The notes: a model not told the origin generated them from the sequence alone. 25,761 nt of DNA from CAYNJG01 sp964397295 (GCA_964397295.1 CAYNJG010000090.1:1-25761), one strand, 5' to 3'; positions 7,862 to 16,044 are shown, counted from the stretch's first letter. A program made the numbers and translations.

Positions 7862-7901
7862 AAAAAAGCGAGTTTGCGACAGAATCGGAAGCGCCCTCGC
7901 T
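7862..7901 (-). terminator. intrinsic terminator of the scpB-acidic protein operon
   Basis: On the minus strand AGCGAG and CTCGCT (7896-7901 and 7867-7872) form a 6-bp stem, extended by an inner GCG/CGC pairing, directly followed by a run of six T (7862-7867, sharing the last stem base). It begins 40 bases after the stop of the acidic protein at 7942, as expected for the operon end. Confidence 0.65.
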
Positions 7902-7941
7902 GTTGATCATCGACATGTGAGAATCGGCAAAACGCGGTTGC

Positions 7942-8478
7942 CTAGCCTTCTTCCCACTCTTCATCGTCTTCCCACTCCCCGTCGTCCTCTTCTGCACCGT
8001 CCTCTTCTTCCTCGTCTTCATAGACCCATTCTTCATCGTCACCGAGCTCTTCTTCTTCGTCTTCAGCTCCTTCTACCTCTTCCCACTCGGTGTCATCTTC
8101 TTCTACTTCTTCGCCGTCCTCGTCTTCGTAGACCCATTCTTCATCGTCACCGAGCTCTTCTTCTTCGTCTTCAGCGTCGTCGCCTTCTACTTCTTCGCCG
8201 TCCTCGTCTTCGTAGACCCATTCTTCATCGTCGCCGAGTTCTTCGTCTTCAGCGTCGTCGCCTTCTACTTCTTCGCCGTCTTCGTCTTCATAGACCCATT
8301 CTTCATCGTCACCGAGTTCTTCGTCTTCAGCGTCTTCGTCGTCCACACTGAATTCGTCGTCATCGCCTTCAGCAACAATCTGGCTCCAACGCTCCAAAGA
8401 AGGCAGCGCAGGAGTTAGCACCAAGTCCTTGTCGAACTCGGGAAGGCTCAGGGTTTCCGATAGGGTTTCCACAGTCAC
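7942..8478 (-). CDS. highly acidic tandem-repeat protein coupled to scpB
   Basis: 178 residues from a GTG at 8476-8478, chosen because AGGAG lies seven bases upstream and the scpB stop ends just one base before it; an ATG further upstream would overlap scpB by 70 bases. Residues about 1-37 are an ordinary segment (ETLSETLSLPEF, LPSLERWSQIV). The rest is almost all Asp/Glu with four copies of a unit built on ELGDDEEWVYEDED, spaced 26, 28 and 36 codons apart. No fold is recognised; such stretches are normally disordered and strongly negative. Translational coupling to scpB suggests a role near the SMC/ScpAB condensin, perhaps as a charge-mimic or binding tail, but that is inference. The C-terminus of ScpB itself is also acidic. 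Confidence 0.75.
   Translation of the reverse strand: MTVETLSETLSLPEFDKDLVLTPALPSLERWSQIVAEGDDDEFSVDDEDAEDEELGDDEEWVYEDEDGEEVEGDDAEDEELGDDEEWVYEDEDGEEVEGDDAEDEEEELGDDEEWVYEDEDGEEVEEDDTEWEEVEGAEDEEEELGDDEEWVYEDEEEEDGAEEDDGEWEDDEEWEEG
7980..8345. repeat. degenerate coding tandem repeats, four units
   Basis: The plus-strand 20-mer TAGACCCATTCTTCATCGTC recurs at 8021, 8129, 8213 and 8291 (the third with the same core). Spacings are 108, 84 and 78 bases, all multiples of three, so unit number can change without breaking the minus-strand acidic reading frame. Confidence 0.9.
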
Positions 8479-8479
8479 T

Positions 8480-9301
8480 TCACTTCTCCTCACTTGATCC
8501 TTCGTTGGTTGCCTCAATATTATCTTCATCATGTTGCGAGTCTGAGGCAATCACATCTTCGTACTCTTCTTCGTCATCTAGTTCGATTTCCTCGAGAGTG
8601 TTTTGTTCCGGCTCGGTTTCACGAAACAAATCTGCTCGCGGCAGTTCTTCCAGACTTCGAAGACCGAAGATCATCAAGAACCGTTTGGTCGTACTATAAA
8701 GATAAGGTCGTCCTAGTTCCGAACTACGTCCACTAATTCGAACCAAATCTCGCTCCAAAAGCTGCGACAACATCTCACCACAAGCAACACCACGAACGGC
8801 TTCAACGTCCGCTCGCAGCACTGGCTGCCGATAGGCGACAACTGCCAATGTTTCCATCGCCGGAGCTGACAACCGGATGTTACCCGGAACATGCTCAAGA
8901 CGACGAAGCCATTTTGCAAATTGTGGTCGTGTTACCAACTGAAAACCACCAGCCACGGGCTCCGCGCGAAACGCTCGGCCATTGGCATCTAGTTCTCGGT
9001 TCAATCGGGTCACCAGTGTACGTGCTTCGGTACCGTCCGCCAAGTTGGAATATTGGCTGAGTTTGCGGCTGGAAAGAGGCTCTTTCGCGAGGAACAAAAC
9101 GGCACGTAAACGGGCCATCTTTTCTTCTGGCGAATCGGGGATCTCGGGCGAAGTTGACCGTGTTGAGCCATCGCTTGAATCTTGGAGACACTTTGCAGGA
9201 TGGTTCGGATTTGGTGGCCTTGAGGCAAGGTGAAAACCGCTCCAGGTCGAAGAGGCGGAGAGCGTGCGATATTTCCAGGCGATTGAGGGAAAATGTGGCA
9301 T
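8480..9301 (-). CDS. scpB: segregation and condensation protein B (ScpB)
   Basis: 273 residues from an ATG at 9301 with AGGTGA six to seven bases upstream. ScpB forms the kleisin subcomplex with ScpA that closes the SMC ring and helps chromosome segregation. The two winged-helix domains span about residues 62-220; signatures are VLFLAKEPLSSRKL (68-81), ETLAVVAYRQPVLRADVE (150-167) and GRPYLYSTTKRFLMIFGL (197-214). The first 60 residues are Pro/Ser-rich and unusual, so a second start at Met62 is possible. The tail after 225 is acidic (EEIELDDEEEYEDV). It follows an anchored hypothetical by 57 bases and is followed after one base by the acidic-repeat gene. scpA is not in the window. Confidence 0.93.
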   Translation of the reverse strand: MPHFPSIAWKYRTLSASSTWSGFHLASRPPNPNHPAKCLQDSSDGSTRSTSPEIPDSPEEKMARLRAVLFLAKEPLSSRKLSQYSNLADGTEARTLVTRLNRELDANGRAFRAEPVAGGFQLVTRPQFAKWLRRLEHVPGNIRLSAPAMETLAVVAYRQPVLRADVEAVRGVACGEMLSQLLERDLVRISGRSSELGRPYLYSTTKRFLMIFGLRSLEELPRADLFRETEPEQNTLEEIELDDEEEYEDVIASDSQHDEDNIEATNEGSSEEK

Positions 9302-9358
9302 TACATATCACCTGCCCGAAGCCGCTGTTTGTGCTGAACGCCTCCACAAACTAGCGCC

Positions 9359-9991
9359 TTAGCCCGAAGAAGCGACTTTCGTGGTGTTGTCATCTGCGAC
9401 ACCCTCACGCACCGCGTGCAGAACATCTTCCATTGCGTCCACTGCGGACTCTCGCGTCGCCTCGTAGCAACACTTCACACGCTCGGTTTCCCCCGCTAGA
9501 TCACAGCGCACTCGAAAACGTTCGTCAGTGCCCGTCGTAAGCTTTTCGAGCCGAAGATACGTGGCGCCCAATTCCCTTAACGTTTGCGACGCCAATTTGA
9601 TCCGCTGTTCGTCGTTCAGATTCGGGCTGATCGCCGGTTGCACCGACTCAAGCCTCGCTACGGAGTTTCGTGGAGTTGCTGCAGGTGGCACGGCAAAGTT
9701 TTGCAGTGATGGCTTGGGTTTGGCCTGTGTTGGCGTTACTTCGACATTTGGCAAAGTGGCGGGTATTTCAGCCGGGCTAAATGCTGGTTCAACAAAAGGC
9801 GTAAGTGCTGGTTCCTCGAACGGTTCTTCGCCCAACATTGCTGTATCTGACGACGAAGTTTGACCAAAAAAATGGCGTGCTAGTTGCTCGATTTGCGGAT
9901 TGGTCATCGTCGCGTACGACAATGCCATCCCGATCAAAACCGTCACGCACTTTCCAAAAAACGATGTCGTTGGATTTGTAGTTGAATTCAT
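9359..9991 (-). CDS. single-pass membrane-anchored hypothetical protein
   Basis: 210 residues from an ATG at 9989-9991, chosen over an in-frame start at 10156 because AAGGAA lies about six bases upstream and the longer version would add 55 unremarkable residues. A hydrophobic segment at about residues 13-29 is a membrane anchor or signal peptide. The middle (about 50-120) is rich in Pro, Ala and Thr and probably flexible. The C-terminal 80 residues (QRIKLASQTLRELGATYLRL onward) look folded, with alternating charged and hydrophobic positions and a Cys pair in VKCCYEA. I recognise no family. It is the first gene of the apparent scpB operon and diverges from another anchored hypothetical at 10168. 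Confidence 0.7.
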   Translation of the reverse strand: MNSTTNPTTSFFGKCVTVLIGMALSYATMTNPQIEQLARHFFGQTSSSDTAMLGEEPFEEPALTPFVEPAFSPAEIPATLPNVEVTPTQAKPKPSLQNFAVPPAATPRNSVARLESVQPAISPNLNDEQRIKLASQTLRELGATYLRLEKLTTGTDERFRVRCDLAGETERVKCCYEATRESAVDAMEDVLHAVREGVADDNTTKVASSG

Positions 9992-10167
9992 AGTTTTTCC
10001 TTTGCGGCAAATCCTAGGGTCGAACGACAGCAGGGGAAAGACGAATCGCAAATCGGTTATAGTGAAATCCACGAGAACTAACCGAGAAGCATTGCTAGCG
10101 ATGTTCTTAAGCGTCGAATACCGGGCTCGAGCGGCTATGCCATTCCAACATATCATCAGGAATTGAG

Positions 10168-10932
10168 ATGACGAAGAAGCGAATCAGCGGTCTCAAGATC
10201 ATTCTAACGCTCGTTCTTGGGTGTGGCGTCATTTGGGTGTTCATCTGGTTGTTCGGTACAGTTCGCGGTCAAGAGTTCTCGCCGAATCGATTTGTCAGGC
10301 GAGATTTTTCTTATTGCCAGATTCCCTTTTTTGGAAAACAAATCACGCCAGTTTCGTTTTCAAAACCCTGGCGAGGCACTACTGCATTGGAAACTCACCT
10401 TCGTACAAGTGGCTACCTTTCGTCAGTACGATCGAAAGCCGTTCGTTGGGATATTATCACCATCAGCGAACCGGGGCGGCCAAATGATAAAGGTGACGCG
10501 GAGATTTTGACGAAGTATCTGGATCAGCCTGGCGCGGTCGGTGGTGAGAGTTGGTTGGACTGGTCGAAAAACAAACAACACGCAGAGATCGCCGCAACGT
10601 TCTGGCCGCTCGTGGCTGAGTTGGCATACCATGAACTCTATATTCTGTTGCCGGACGTGTTCGACATGGCGAGACGCAGTTCCAGCGTCGACGAATTCTT
10701 GGCAACCGTTCATCGGCAAATCCCGCAAGCGATCCGCAAGGTTGCCGAGGCTGAAAAACTGAGCGGTGAACCGGAACGGTCCGAGCTATTAGAGACTTTC
10801 GCATCGAACGTCGAGGTGCTCGAAGCGACACCTTATGAACCTGCCGAGAAAGATAAAGATGGAGTGGCAGAGCCGAACGCTGACGAGGTGGAAGCTGAGG
10901 CCGACCCGGAACAAGAAGACGCTTTGATGTAG
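10168..10932 (+). CDS. membrane-anchored hypothetical protein with acidic tail
   Basis: 254 residues from an ATG with AGGA about five to nine bases upstream. One hydrophobic helix at about residues 9-31 anchors it, leaving a soluble domain probably outside the cytoplasm. The middle section (about 70-225) is a mixed domain with conserved-looking SWLDWSKNKQHAEIAATFWPLVAELAYHELY-type helical content (about residues 127-157). The last 30 residues are Asp/Glu/Ala-rich. No family recognised. It is divergent from the anchored gene at 9991, with 176 bases between them that hold possible back-to-back promoters (a TATAGT at 10058-10063 on the plus strand lacks a good -35). Similar topology of the divergent pair may mean a shared role, but nothing in the sequence proves it. 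Confidence 0.7.
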   Translation: MTKKRISGLKIILTLVLGCGVIWVFIWLFGTVRGQEFSPNRFVRRDFSYCQIPFFGKQITPVSFSKPWRGTTALETHLRTSGYLSSVRSKAVRWDIITISEPGRPNDKGDAEILTKYLDQPGAVGGESWLDWSKNKQHAEIAATFWPLVAELAYHELYILLPDVFDMARRSSSVDEFLATVHRQIPQAIRKVAEAEKLSGEPERSELLETFASNVEVLEATPYEPAEKDKDGVAEPNADEVEAEADPEQEDALM

Positions 10933-10991
10933 CAACGGTTGTGGGACTTTTTCTCCTGCTTTGAAAGGAAGATCGAGAACACTGCGGGAAA

Positions 10992-12515
10992 CTAGGGCAG
11001 CTTCGCTAGATACTCTTCCGCGTTTGTCAGGTGCTGCTCTCGCTTTTCGGCTTCCATGCGTTTAGCCGCCGCGCACATCATTGCCCAGCGTGGGTTTTTG
11101 GCCAGCTCATCGACGTGGTTCCAAATCCAACGCCAGTAAAGTCCGTCCCATATGTCGCACCATGGAGCTTTTTTGTGGTGGCTCAATCTTTTGATGTAAG
11201 CGGATCCCGAGAAGTAAGGCTTCGTTGTGATGAGTCCGCCGTCCGCGTTTTGGCTCATCGCATAAGCGTTTGGCACCATCACCCAATCATAACTATCCAC
11301 GAACATCTCCATGAACCAGCGGTAGATGTCGTCCGGGTCGATCTCACAGAGGAACATAAATCCACCCAATACCATCAGTCGCTCGATATGGTGGCAGTAT
11401 CCCGTACGCAAGATGCGTTTGATTGTGTCATCAATGGGTGGAATACCAGTGGTCGCGTCGTAGAAGCTGTTTGGAATTGGCCGATGGTGTTGCCAATGAT
11501 TTGTTGTTCGCATCGGTACACCCAGGTCATCGTACGTCGCTCGCATGAATTCTCGCCAGCCAATGATCTGACGAATGAATCCTTCTAACGAGTTCAGCGG
11601 TACTTCTTGGTTTGCGGCGTACTTGAGCGTTCGATCAACGATTTGTTGTGGTGTCAACAAACCCACATTTAACATTGGCGTCAAAACGCTGTGCCACAAC
11701 CAGCACTCGCCTTCAACGATCGCATCTTCGTAGTCACCGAACAACTCAAATCGCTGACTCAGGAATTTGTCTAGCCAACTTGCTGCTGCTTTGTGCGTTG
11801 TTGGATAGATCAGTTCCTCGATGCTGCCTGGATGATTTGCGAAGTGCTTTTCCACGTAGTCGCGTGCTTCTTCGTCCACTTCTTCTCGTTTTACCTTTGG
11901 CAAGGCCGGGCACTCACCAAGCAATTTCTTCGGCACTTTTTTTCGATTGTCACCATCGAAACTCCATTTGCCACCGAATGGCTCATCGCCATCCATCAGG
12001 ATGTTAAGTCGTTTGCGTTGGAACTTGTAGAACTCCGCCATGAACCAACGTTTTTTGCCACCACGGTACTCCGCGTTCAATTCTCGTGTGTTTAAGAAAT
12101 TCGGCGTGGGCAACATCTCGATTTCCACATCGTGTTCGTTTGCGAATCGGTGTAGTCGCTTTTCCAAAATGAAGTCGGTGGGTTCGCATAGTAAGATTTT
12201 CGACGTCTTGCCCAGCTTCTTCAGTTGCGTACCCAGATCCGCGTCAGCCTTGTAGGCGACGTATCGCGTGGAGAAGCCCTGGTCTCCGAGACTCAACTCG
12301 AAACCTTTCATGGTAGCGCGATGCAGCCAAAGCTTCTGTTTGTGGAACTTAGCAAGGTATCGCGCGTCGCCGAAGAAGAGGCTGTCTTCCAGTAGCACGA
12401 CTTCGTCGGGTGCGCGATCGAGTCCAGGGTGCTTAGCGAACAGCTGGTGCGGAAAGACAAGCAGGCGAGATTTCAACGTGGAAACTTTCGGCGAAGAAGA
12501 AATACGAGCCAGCAC
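10992..12515 (-). CDS. cryptochrome/photolyase-related protein (DPRP / PhrB-like)
   Basis: 507 residues, normal for the deoxyribodipyrimidine photolyase-related family that includes bacterial (6-4) photolyases PhrB/CryB. An N-terminal Rossmann part contains RLLVFPHQLF near residue 16; the C-terminal FAD-binding helical part contains NSLEGFIRQIIGWREFMR, the YCHHIERLMVLGG helix (His375-His376 equal the family His pair), YRWFMEMFVDSYDWVM and MSQNADGG. Members repair UV photoproducts or act as blue-light receptors. Of the four cysteines that hold the 4Fe-4S cluster in PhrB, only the last has a counterpart (Cys453); see findings. The GTG at 12515 lacks a ribosome site, and a TTG about twelve codons on is a possible alternative. 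It diverges from the sulfatase gene 55 bases away. Confidence 0.9.
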   Translation of the reverse strand: MLARISSSPKVSTLKSRLLVFPHQLFAKHPGLDRAPDEVVLLEDSLFFGDARYLAKFHKQKLWLHRATMKGFELSLGDQGFSTRYVAYKADADLGTQLKKLGKTSKILLCEPTDFILEKRLHRFANEHDVEIEMLPTPNFLNTRELNAEYRGGKKRWFMAEFYKFQRKRLNILMDGDEPFGGKWSFDGDNRKKVPKKLLGECPALPKVKREEVDEEARDYVEKHFANHPGSIEELIYPTTHKAAASWLDKFLSQRFELFGDYEDAIVEGECWLWHSVLTPMLNVGLLTPQQIVDRTLKYAANQEVPLNSLEGFIRQIIGWREFMRATYDDLGVPMRTTNHWQHHRPIPNSFYDATTGIPPIDDTIKRILRTGYCHHIERLMVLGGFMFLCEIDPDDIYRWFMEMFVDSYDWVMVPNAYAMSQNADGGLITTKPYFSGSAYIKRLSHHKKAPWCDIWDGLYWRWIWNHVDELAKNPRWAMMCAAAKRMEAEKREQHLTNAEEYLAKLP

Positions 12516-12570
12516 GAGCCCGCGCCGCTGGTTAAACTCTAGCCAATGACGAACATTTGAGGAGTTCTCC

Positions 12571-14034
12571 GTGAATCGAATCGGCTACATTTTTTCTACA
12601 TGGCTTTTTTTACTAGCGACGTTCGGCGTCGTGAATGCAGCCGACAAACCGAACATCATTTTCATCCTGGCGGATGATTTGGGGTACGGTGATCTTGGTT
12701 GTTATGGCCAGGAAAAAATAAAAACGCCGAATCTGGATCGCATGGCAGCCGAGGGCTTGAAGTTCCGAAACTTCTATGCGGGATGCACGGTGTGCGCTTC
12801 ATCGCGAAGCGTATTGATGACGGGTCAACACATGGGACACACGTGGGTCCGAGGCAATGGCGCGGGCGTAGCACAAGCGTTGCGCGATGAAGACGTGACG
12901 GTCGCTGAAGTTTTGAAGTCGGCGGGCTATGCGACTTCGCTATGCGGGAAATGGGGACTTGGTGACGCGCAGTCGGGGGCTCAGTCGGGTTTACCCAACA
13001 AGCAAGGCTTCGACCATTTCTACGGCTACCTCAATCAAGTTCACGCGCACAATTACTATCCAACCTTCCTTTGGCGTAACGAATATCGCGAGCCACTCCG
13101 CAACGTGGTGAAAGAATCCGAACGACGTTATTCGGGGTTTGCTGGCGGATATGCGACGGAGAAAACCGACTATACCCATGATCTGGTCATGGCTGAATCT
13201 TTGAGATTCATTGATCAGCACAAAGACGAGCCTTTCTTTTTGTATGTTGCGCTTACGATTCCGCATGCGAACAACGAAGGCACTCGAATGTCGCCCGACA
13301 AGAACGGCCAAGAAGTACCGCACTACGGAATCTACGCGCAAGAAGATTGGCCCGATCCGGACAAAGGTCAAGCCGCGATGATCAGCAGAATGGACTATGG
13401 CATCGGCGTCCTCATAAAGCATCTCAAAGAAGCTGGTATCGAAGACAACACGCTAGTCATGTTCTCCAGCGATAACGGTCACCATGACGAGGGCGGACAC
13501 GATACCGACCGCTTTGACCCGAACGGACCACTACGCGGTATGAAACGCGATCTTTACGAGGGTGGTATTCGAGTGCCGCTAATCGCCCGATGGCCCAACA
13601 CGATCAAGCCAGGCGGAGTCACAAATCACATTGCGTATTTTGGTGATCTTATGGCAACCGCGTCTGAACTATCCGGCGCTAAAGCTCCGGAGAACACGGA
13701 CTCGATCAGTTTTGCGCCAACGTTGCGAGGCGAAGCGTCTCAGCGAGAACATGAGTATCTTTACTGGGAGTTCTACGAACAGGGCAGCAAGCAAGCGGTT
13801 CGCTTTGGTCCATGGAAAGCGGTTCGCCAGCCCATGTTCGATGGACCGGTCGAACTTTACAACTTGGACTCCGATTTGGGGGAAGCGACCAACGTTGCAA
13901 GCAGCAACCCTGAATTGGTCGTGAAAGCCAAAGAGATGATGAAGGAAGCACATTCGCCCAGCGAAAATTGGAAGCCACGGGGAGGCGGACGACGAAAACA
14001 ACCGGAACCCGGAGATGGCCGACCTAGGTTTTAA
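12571..14034 (+). CDS. secreted type I sulfatase
   Basis: 487 residues from a GTG start with GAGGAG six bases upstream. A signal peptide covers about residues 1-23 (VNA/ADK). The sulfatase fold begins at KPNIIFILADDLGYGDLG, with metal ligands Asp35 and Asp36. The formylglycine-type cysteine is Cys75 in CTVCASSRSVLMTG; then come GKWGLG (126-131), PHA at 231-233 and FSSDNGHH with Asp301-Asn302. Length is normal for the arylsulfatase A family, which removes sulfate esters from polysaccharides or lipids outside the cytoplasm and is expanded in marine planctomycetes. Position +2 of the modification motif is Ser rather than Pro or Ala. A glycine/arginine-rich tail ends the protein. The deaminase gene follows after 58 bases. 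Confidence 0.93.
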   Translation: MNRIGYIFSTWLFLLATFGVVNAADKPNIIFILADDLGYGDLGCYGQEKIKTPNLDRMAAEGLKFRNFYAGCTVCASSRSVLMTGQHMGHTWVRGNGAGVAQALRDEDVTVAEVLKSAGYATSLCGKWGLGDAQSGAQSGLPNKQGFDHFYGYLNQVHAHNYYPTFLWRNEYREPLRNVVKESERRYSGFAGGYATEKTDYTHDLVMAESLRFIDQHKDEPFFLYVALTIPHANNEGTRMSPDKNGQEVPHYGIYAQEDWPDPDKGQAAMISRMDYGIGVLIKHLKEAGIEDNTLVMFSSDNGHHDEGGHDTDRFDPNGPLRGMKRDLYEGGIRVPLIARWPNTIKPGGVTNHIAYFGDLMATASELSGAKAPENTDSISFAPTLRGEASQREHEYLYWEFYEQGSKQAVRFGPWKAVRQPMFDGPVELYNLDSDLGEATNVASSNPELVVKAKEMMKEAHSPSENWKPRGGGRRKQPEPGDGRPRF

Positions 14035-14092
14035 CCGCTGTTTTGCCGTATGATGCCGCGGGTCATCCGCCAGCCAGCGAACGCAGAACATC

Positions 14093-14674
14093 ATGAACTT
14101 TTCCATCTCGCTACCCGAATGGGCTCAGAAAGAGCTAAGCCAACTTCCGGAGCGAATTGAAACTGTGGAAGAACGAATGCAACACGTCATTCGTTTTTCA
14201 CGATTGAATTTCGAGCACAATACTGGCGGACCATTCGCAGCGGGTGTGTTCGAAGAAGAAACGGGCAAGCTCGTCGTCATTGGCGTCAATCGTGTCGTAC
14301 CCATGAGTTGCTCGTCTGCACATGCGGAAGTGGTCGCCCTGTCACTAGCGCAGAAGATGCTTAAAACGTTTGATCTCGGCAGCACCGAGATGCCACGACA
14401 CCAATTGGTTGTTAATTGGCGACCGTGTGCGATGTGTTACGGAGCCGTGATTTGGTCGGGAGTTCGTTCGTTGATCATCGCGGGTAGCACGAGTGAACTC
14501 GAGGAAATTACAGGCTTCGACGAAGGCCCCATTCATCCACAATGGCAGACGGAACTTGAAAAACGTGGCGTTGTGCTGACGGATGGTTTGCTGAAAAAAG
14601 AAGCCTGTGAAGTCTTTCGTGCGTTCCGAGCGAGCGGCAACTTGGTCTACAACGGTCGTGGTGGGGACGACTAA
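14093..14674 (+). CDS. cytidine/guanine deaminase-family zinc hydrolase
   Basis: 193 residues. The zinc site of the CMP/dCMP deaminase superfamily is complete: His77-Ala-Glu79 in SSAHAEVVAL and Pro111-Cys112-Ala-Met-Cys115 in RPCAMCYGAV. Glu79 is the proton shuttle. The size and the FDEGPIHP segment resemble GuaD/TadA-like nucleobase deaminases rather than riboflavin RibD or the tRNA-specific TadA, which is shorter and has a different C-terminus. Substrate could be guanine or another nucleobase and cannot be fixed by eye. It follows the sulfatase on the same strand by 58 bases and is convergent with the ceramidase-family gene, 17 bases away. No strong ribosome site is visible before the ATG. 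Confidence 0.88.
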   Translation: MNFSISLPEWAQKELSQLPERIETVEERMQHVIRFSRLNFEHNTGGPFAAGVFEEETGKLVVIGVNRVVPMSCSSAHAEVVALSLAQKMLKTFDLGSTEMPRHQLVVNWRPCAMCYGAVIWSGVRSLIIAGSTSELEEITGFDEGPIHPQWQTELEKRGVVLTDGLLKKEACEVFRAFRASGNLVYNGRGGDD

Positions 14675-14691
14675 CCAACAGACGGGTTGTT

Positions 14692-15954
14692 CTATTTCAA
14701 CATCTCTAGCCAGTGTTTGATCAGAATCTCACCGGTTTCTTCGCCCAACGATGTCTGCGAGATGTATTCGTAGCGAGGGAAGCTTGCGAAGTCGACACGC
14801 GTCAGGATGTAACCGAATGCGTCGTTCGTCAGTCCAAATAAGAAGTCGTGGTCGCCTTTCATCTTTCGCTTCAAGAAGAAGCCGATATTGGGCAACGCCT
14901 CGCCAGGAATCGTAAGAATGCTGGCTGAGCCTAACTTCACGAAGTTGATTTGTGTGGTGACTGTTCGATCGTCGTTGTGTGGGTAGTTGAGCGGCGAGTG
15001 CTGCACGACCTGCCAAAGTGTTTCGGACTCGACGGGAATCCGCACATCCTTCGCTGTGCAAACGAGCCTGGGATCTTCCTGCACTGGTGTGTCTTTGATG
15101 ATGCGAAGACTTTCGTCCGCCAAAAGATTCCCAATACGCTCGCACTCACTCCAGACGCGATCGTCTTCCCAGTAGCCACGCCGCGGATCACTCGGCTTTT
15201 CGAGGTCGCGGTTGTCTGCCGTAATCATGCCACCGAGTGCTCCGTTCATGAACAGTGCGACGCCGCCAACTTTTTGCTCGATACGATCACGCAATGGACC
15301 AATCAAGTCGGGGCTACAGATTCCAACGCCAGCACCGAGCACTTCGGGGTGAACGGCGTAGTTCACAAGCGTCGCGATAACTTTTTCGTCACGGCCAATT
15401 GCCTGCATCACGCTCGCTCGCCGATCGTACAGATCTGGAGCGTAATAGTTGTACGCAACTTTGCCTCGAACCTCACCCGTAGCCACTCGCAAACTGGCGG
15501 GCTGTAGATTGTCTATAGCTTCGTTGATAGCCGCTGCCGCACGCTTGCACATCGAATCGATATGTTTCAAGTCGCCCGTGTGCCCGCCCTTCCCGTCTGG
15601 AAACGCATAGCAATCCGGCGCGCTGTGGGTGTGCGATGCACCGATCAGGATATTCTTCGCCGGTATGCGCGGGACTTTATCCCGGACGCGATCGCAGAGG
15701 ACTGATGGAAATCCCAGTGAATCGATAGCCACGATCGCGAGACGTGTTTTATCTTTCTCGAAAACGATTGCGCTGACCGTCAGCTCGCCCTTTTTCTCGT
15801 TCGCCAGCGCAGTGGGACCCATACCGCCGGAGATCGGCAACAACGGATCCGGCGTGATCGTTCGCCTAGCTACACCTACTCGAAACTCGGCCACGCTTTC
15901 GCTGCATATGAAGAGCAATGCGACCACTATCAAACAAAGGCTGTTTTTTATCAT
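14692..15954 (-). CDS. secreted protein of the neutral/alkaline ceramidase N-terminal family
   Basis: 420 residues from an ATG at 15952-15954, preferred to the in-frame start at 16080 because it begins a clean signal peptide (about 1-22) and has GAGG ten bases upstream. The body matches the ceramidase N-terminal family: FRVGVARRTITP at 24-35, SGGM, the metal-ligand-type GASHTHSAPD at 105-114 (His108, His110) and NYAVHPEVLG at 198-207 (His202). True bacterial ceramidases cut N-acyl sphingosine with a serine in a GDxSPN motif; here the equivalent stretch reads NGALGG (237-242). Many planctomycete relatives are shorter, like this one, and their substrates are unknown. It is convergent with the deaminase gene. 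Confidence 0.8.
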   Translation of the reverse strand: MIKNSLCLIVVALLFICSESVAEFRVGVARRTITPDPLLPISGGMGPTALANEKKGELTVSAIVFEKDKTRLAIVAIDSLGFPSVLCDRVRDKVPRIPAKNILIGASHTHSAPDCYAFPDGKGGHTGDLKHIDSMCKRAAAAINEAIDNLQPASLRVATGEVRGKVAYNYYAPDLYDRRASVMQAIGRDEKVIATLVNYAVHPEVLGAGVGICSPDLIGPLRDRIEQKVGGVALFMNGALGGMITADNRDLEKPSDPRRGYWEDDRVWSECERIGNLLADESLRIIKDTPVQEDPRLVCTAKDVRIPVESETLWQVVQHSPLNYPHNDDRTVTTQINFVKLGSASILTIPGEALPNIGFFLKRKMKGDHDFLFGLTNDAFGYILTRVDFASFPRYEYISQTSLGEETGEILIKHWLEMLK

Positions 15955-16044
15955 TGCATCTGTGCCTCGGTTGAGGTGAATCCACGAAGCTGTCATTGTA
16001 GTAGCCACTTGGGTTGCCACTACCGCGAACTTTGAAAGAACCAC

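Noticed and set aside
7980..8345. Repeats considered as a CRISPR array
   Set aside because: Spacing is unequal and always a multiple of three, there are no unique spacers, and the repeats encode a protein.
7815..8351. Arg/Leu/His-rich 178-codon plus-strand frame
   Set aside because: It is the antisense of the acidic repeat gene. The minus strand has the ribosome site, scpB coupling and terminator.
10058..10063. TATAGT as a -10 box for the gene at 10168
   Set aside because: No acceptable -35 at 16-18 bases and more than 100 bases to the start codon.
9992..10156. N-terminal extension of the anchored hypothetical gene
   Set aside because: The ATG at 9991 has a good ribosome site and is followed by a membrane anchor; the extension would use up most of the divergent promoter region.
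14950..15507. 185-codon plus-strand frame
   Set aside because: Antisense to the ceramidase-family gene; no ribosome site or recognisable domain.
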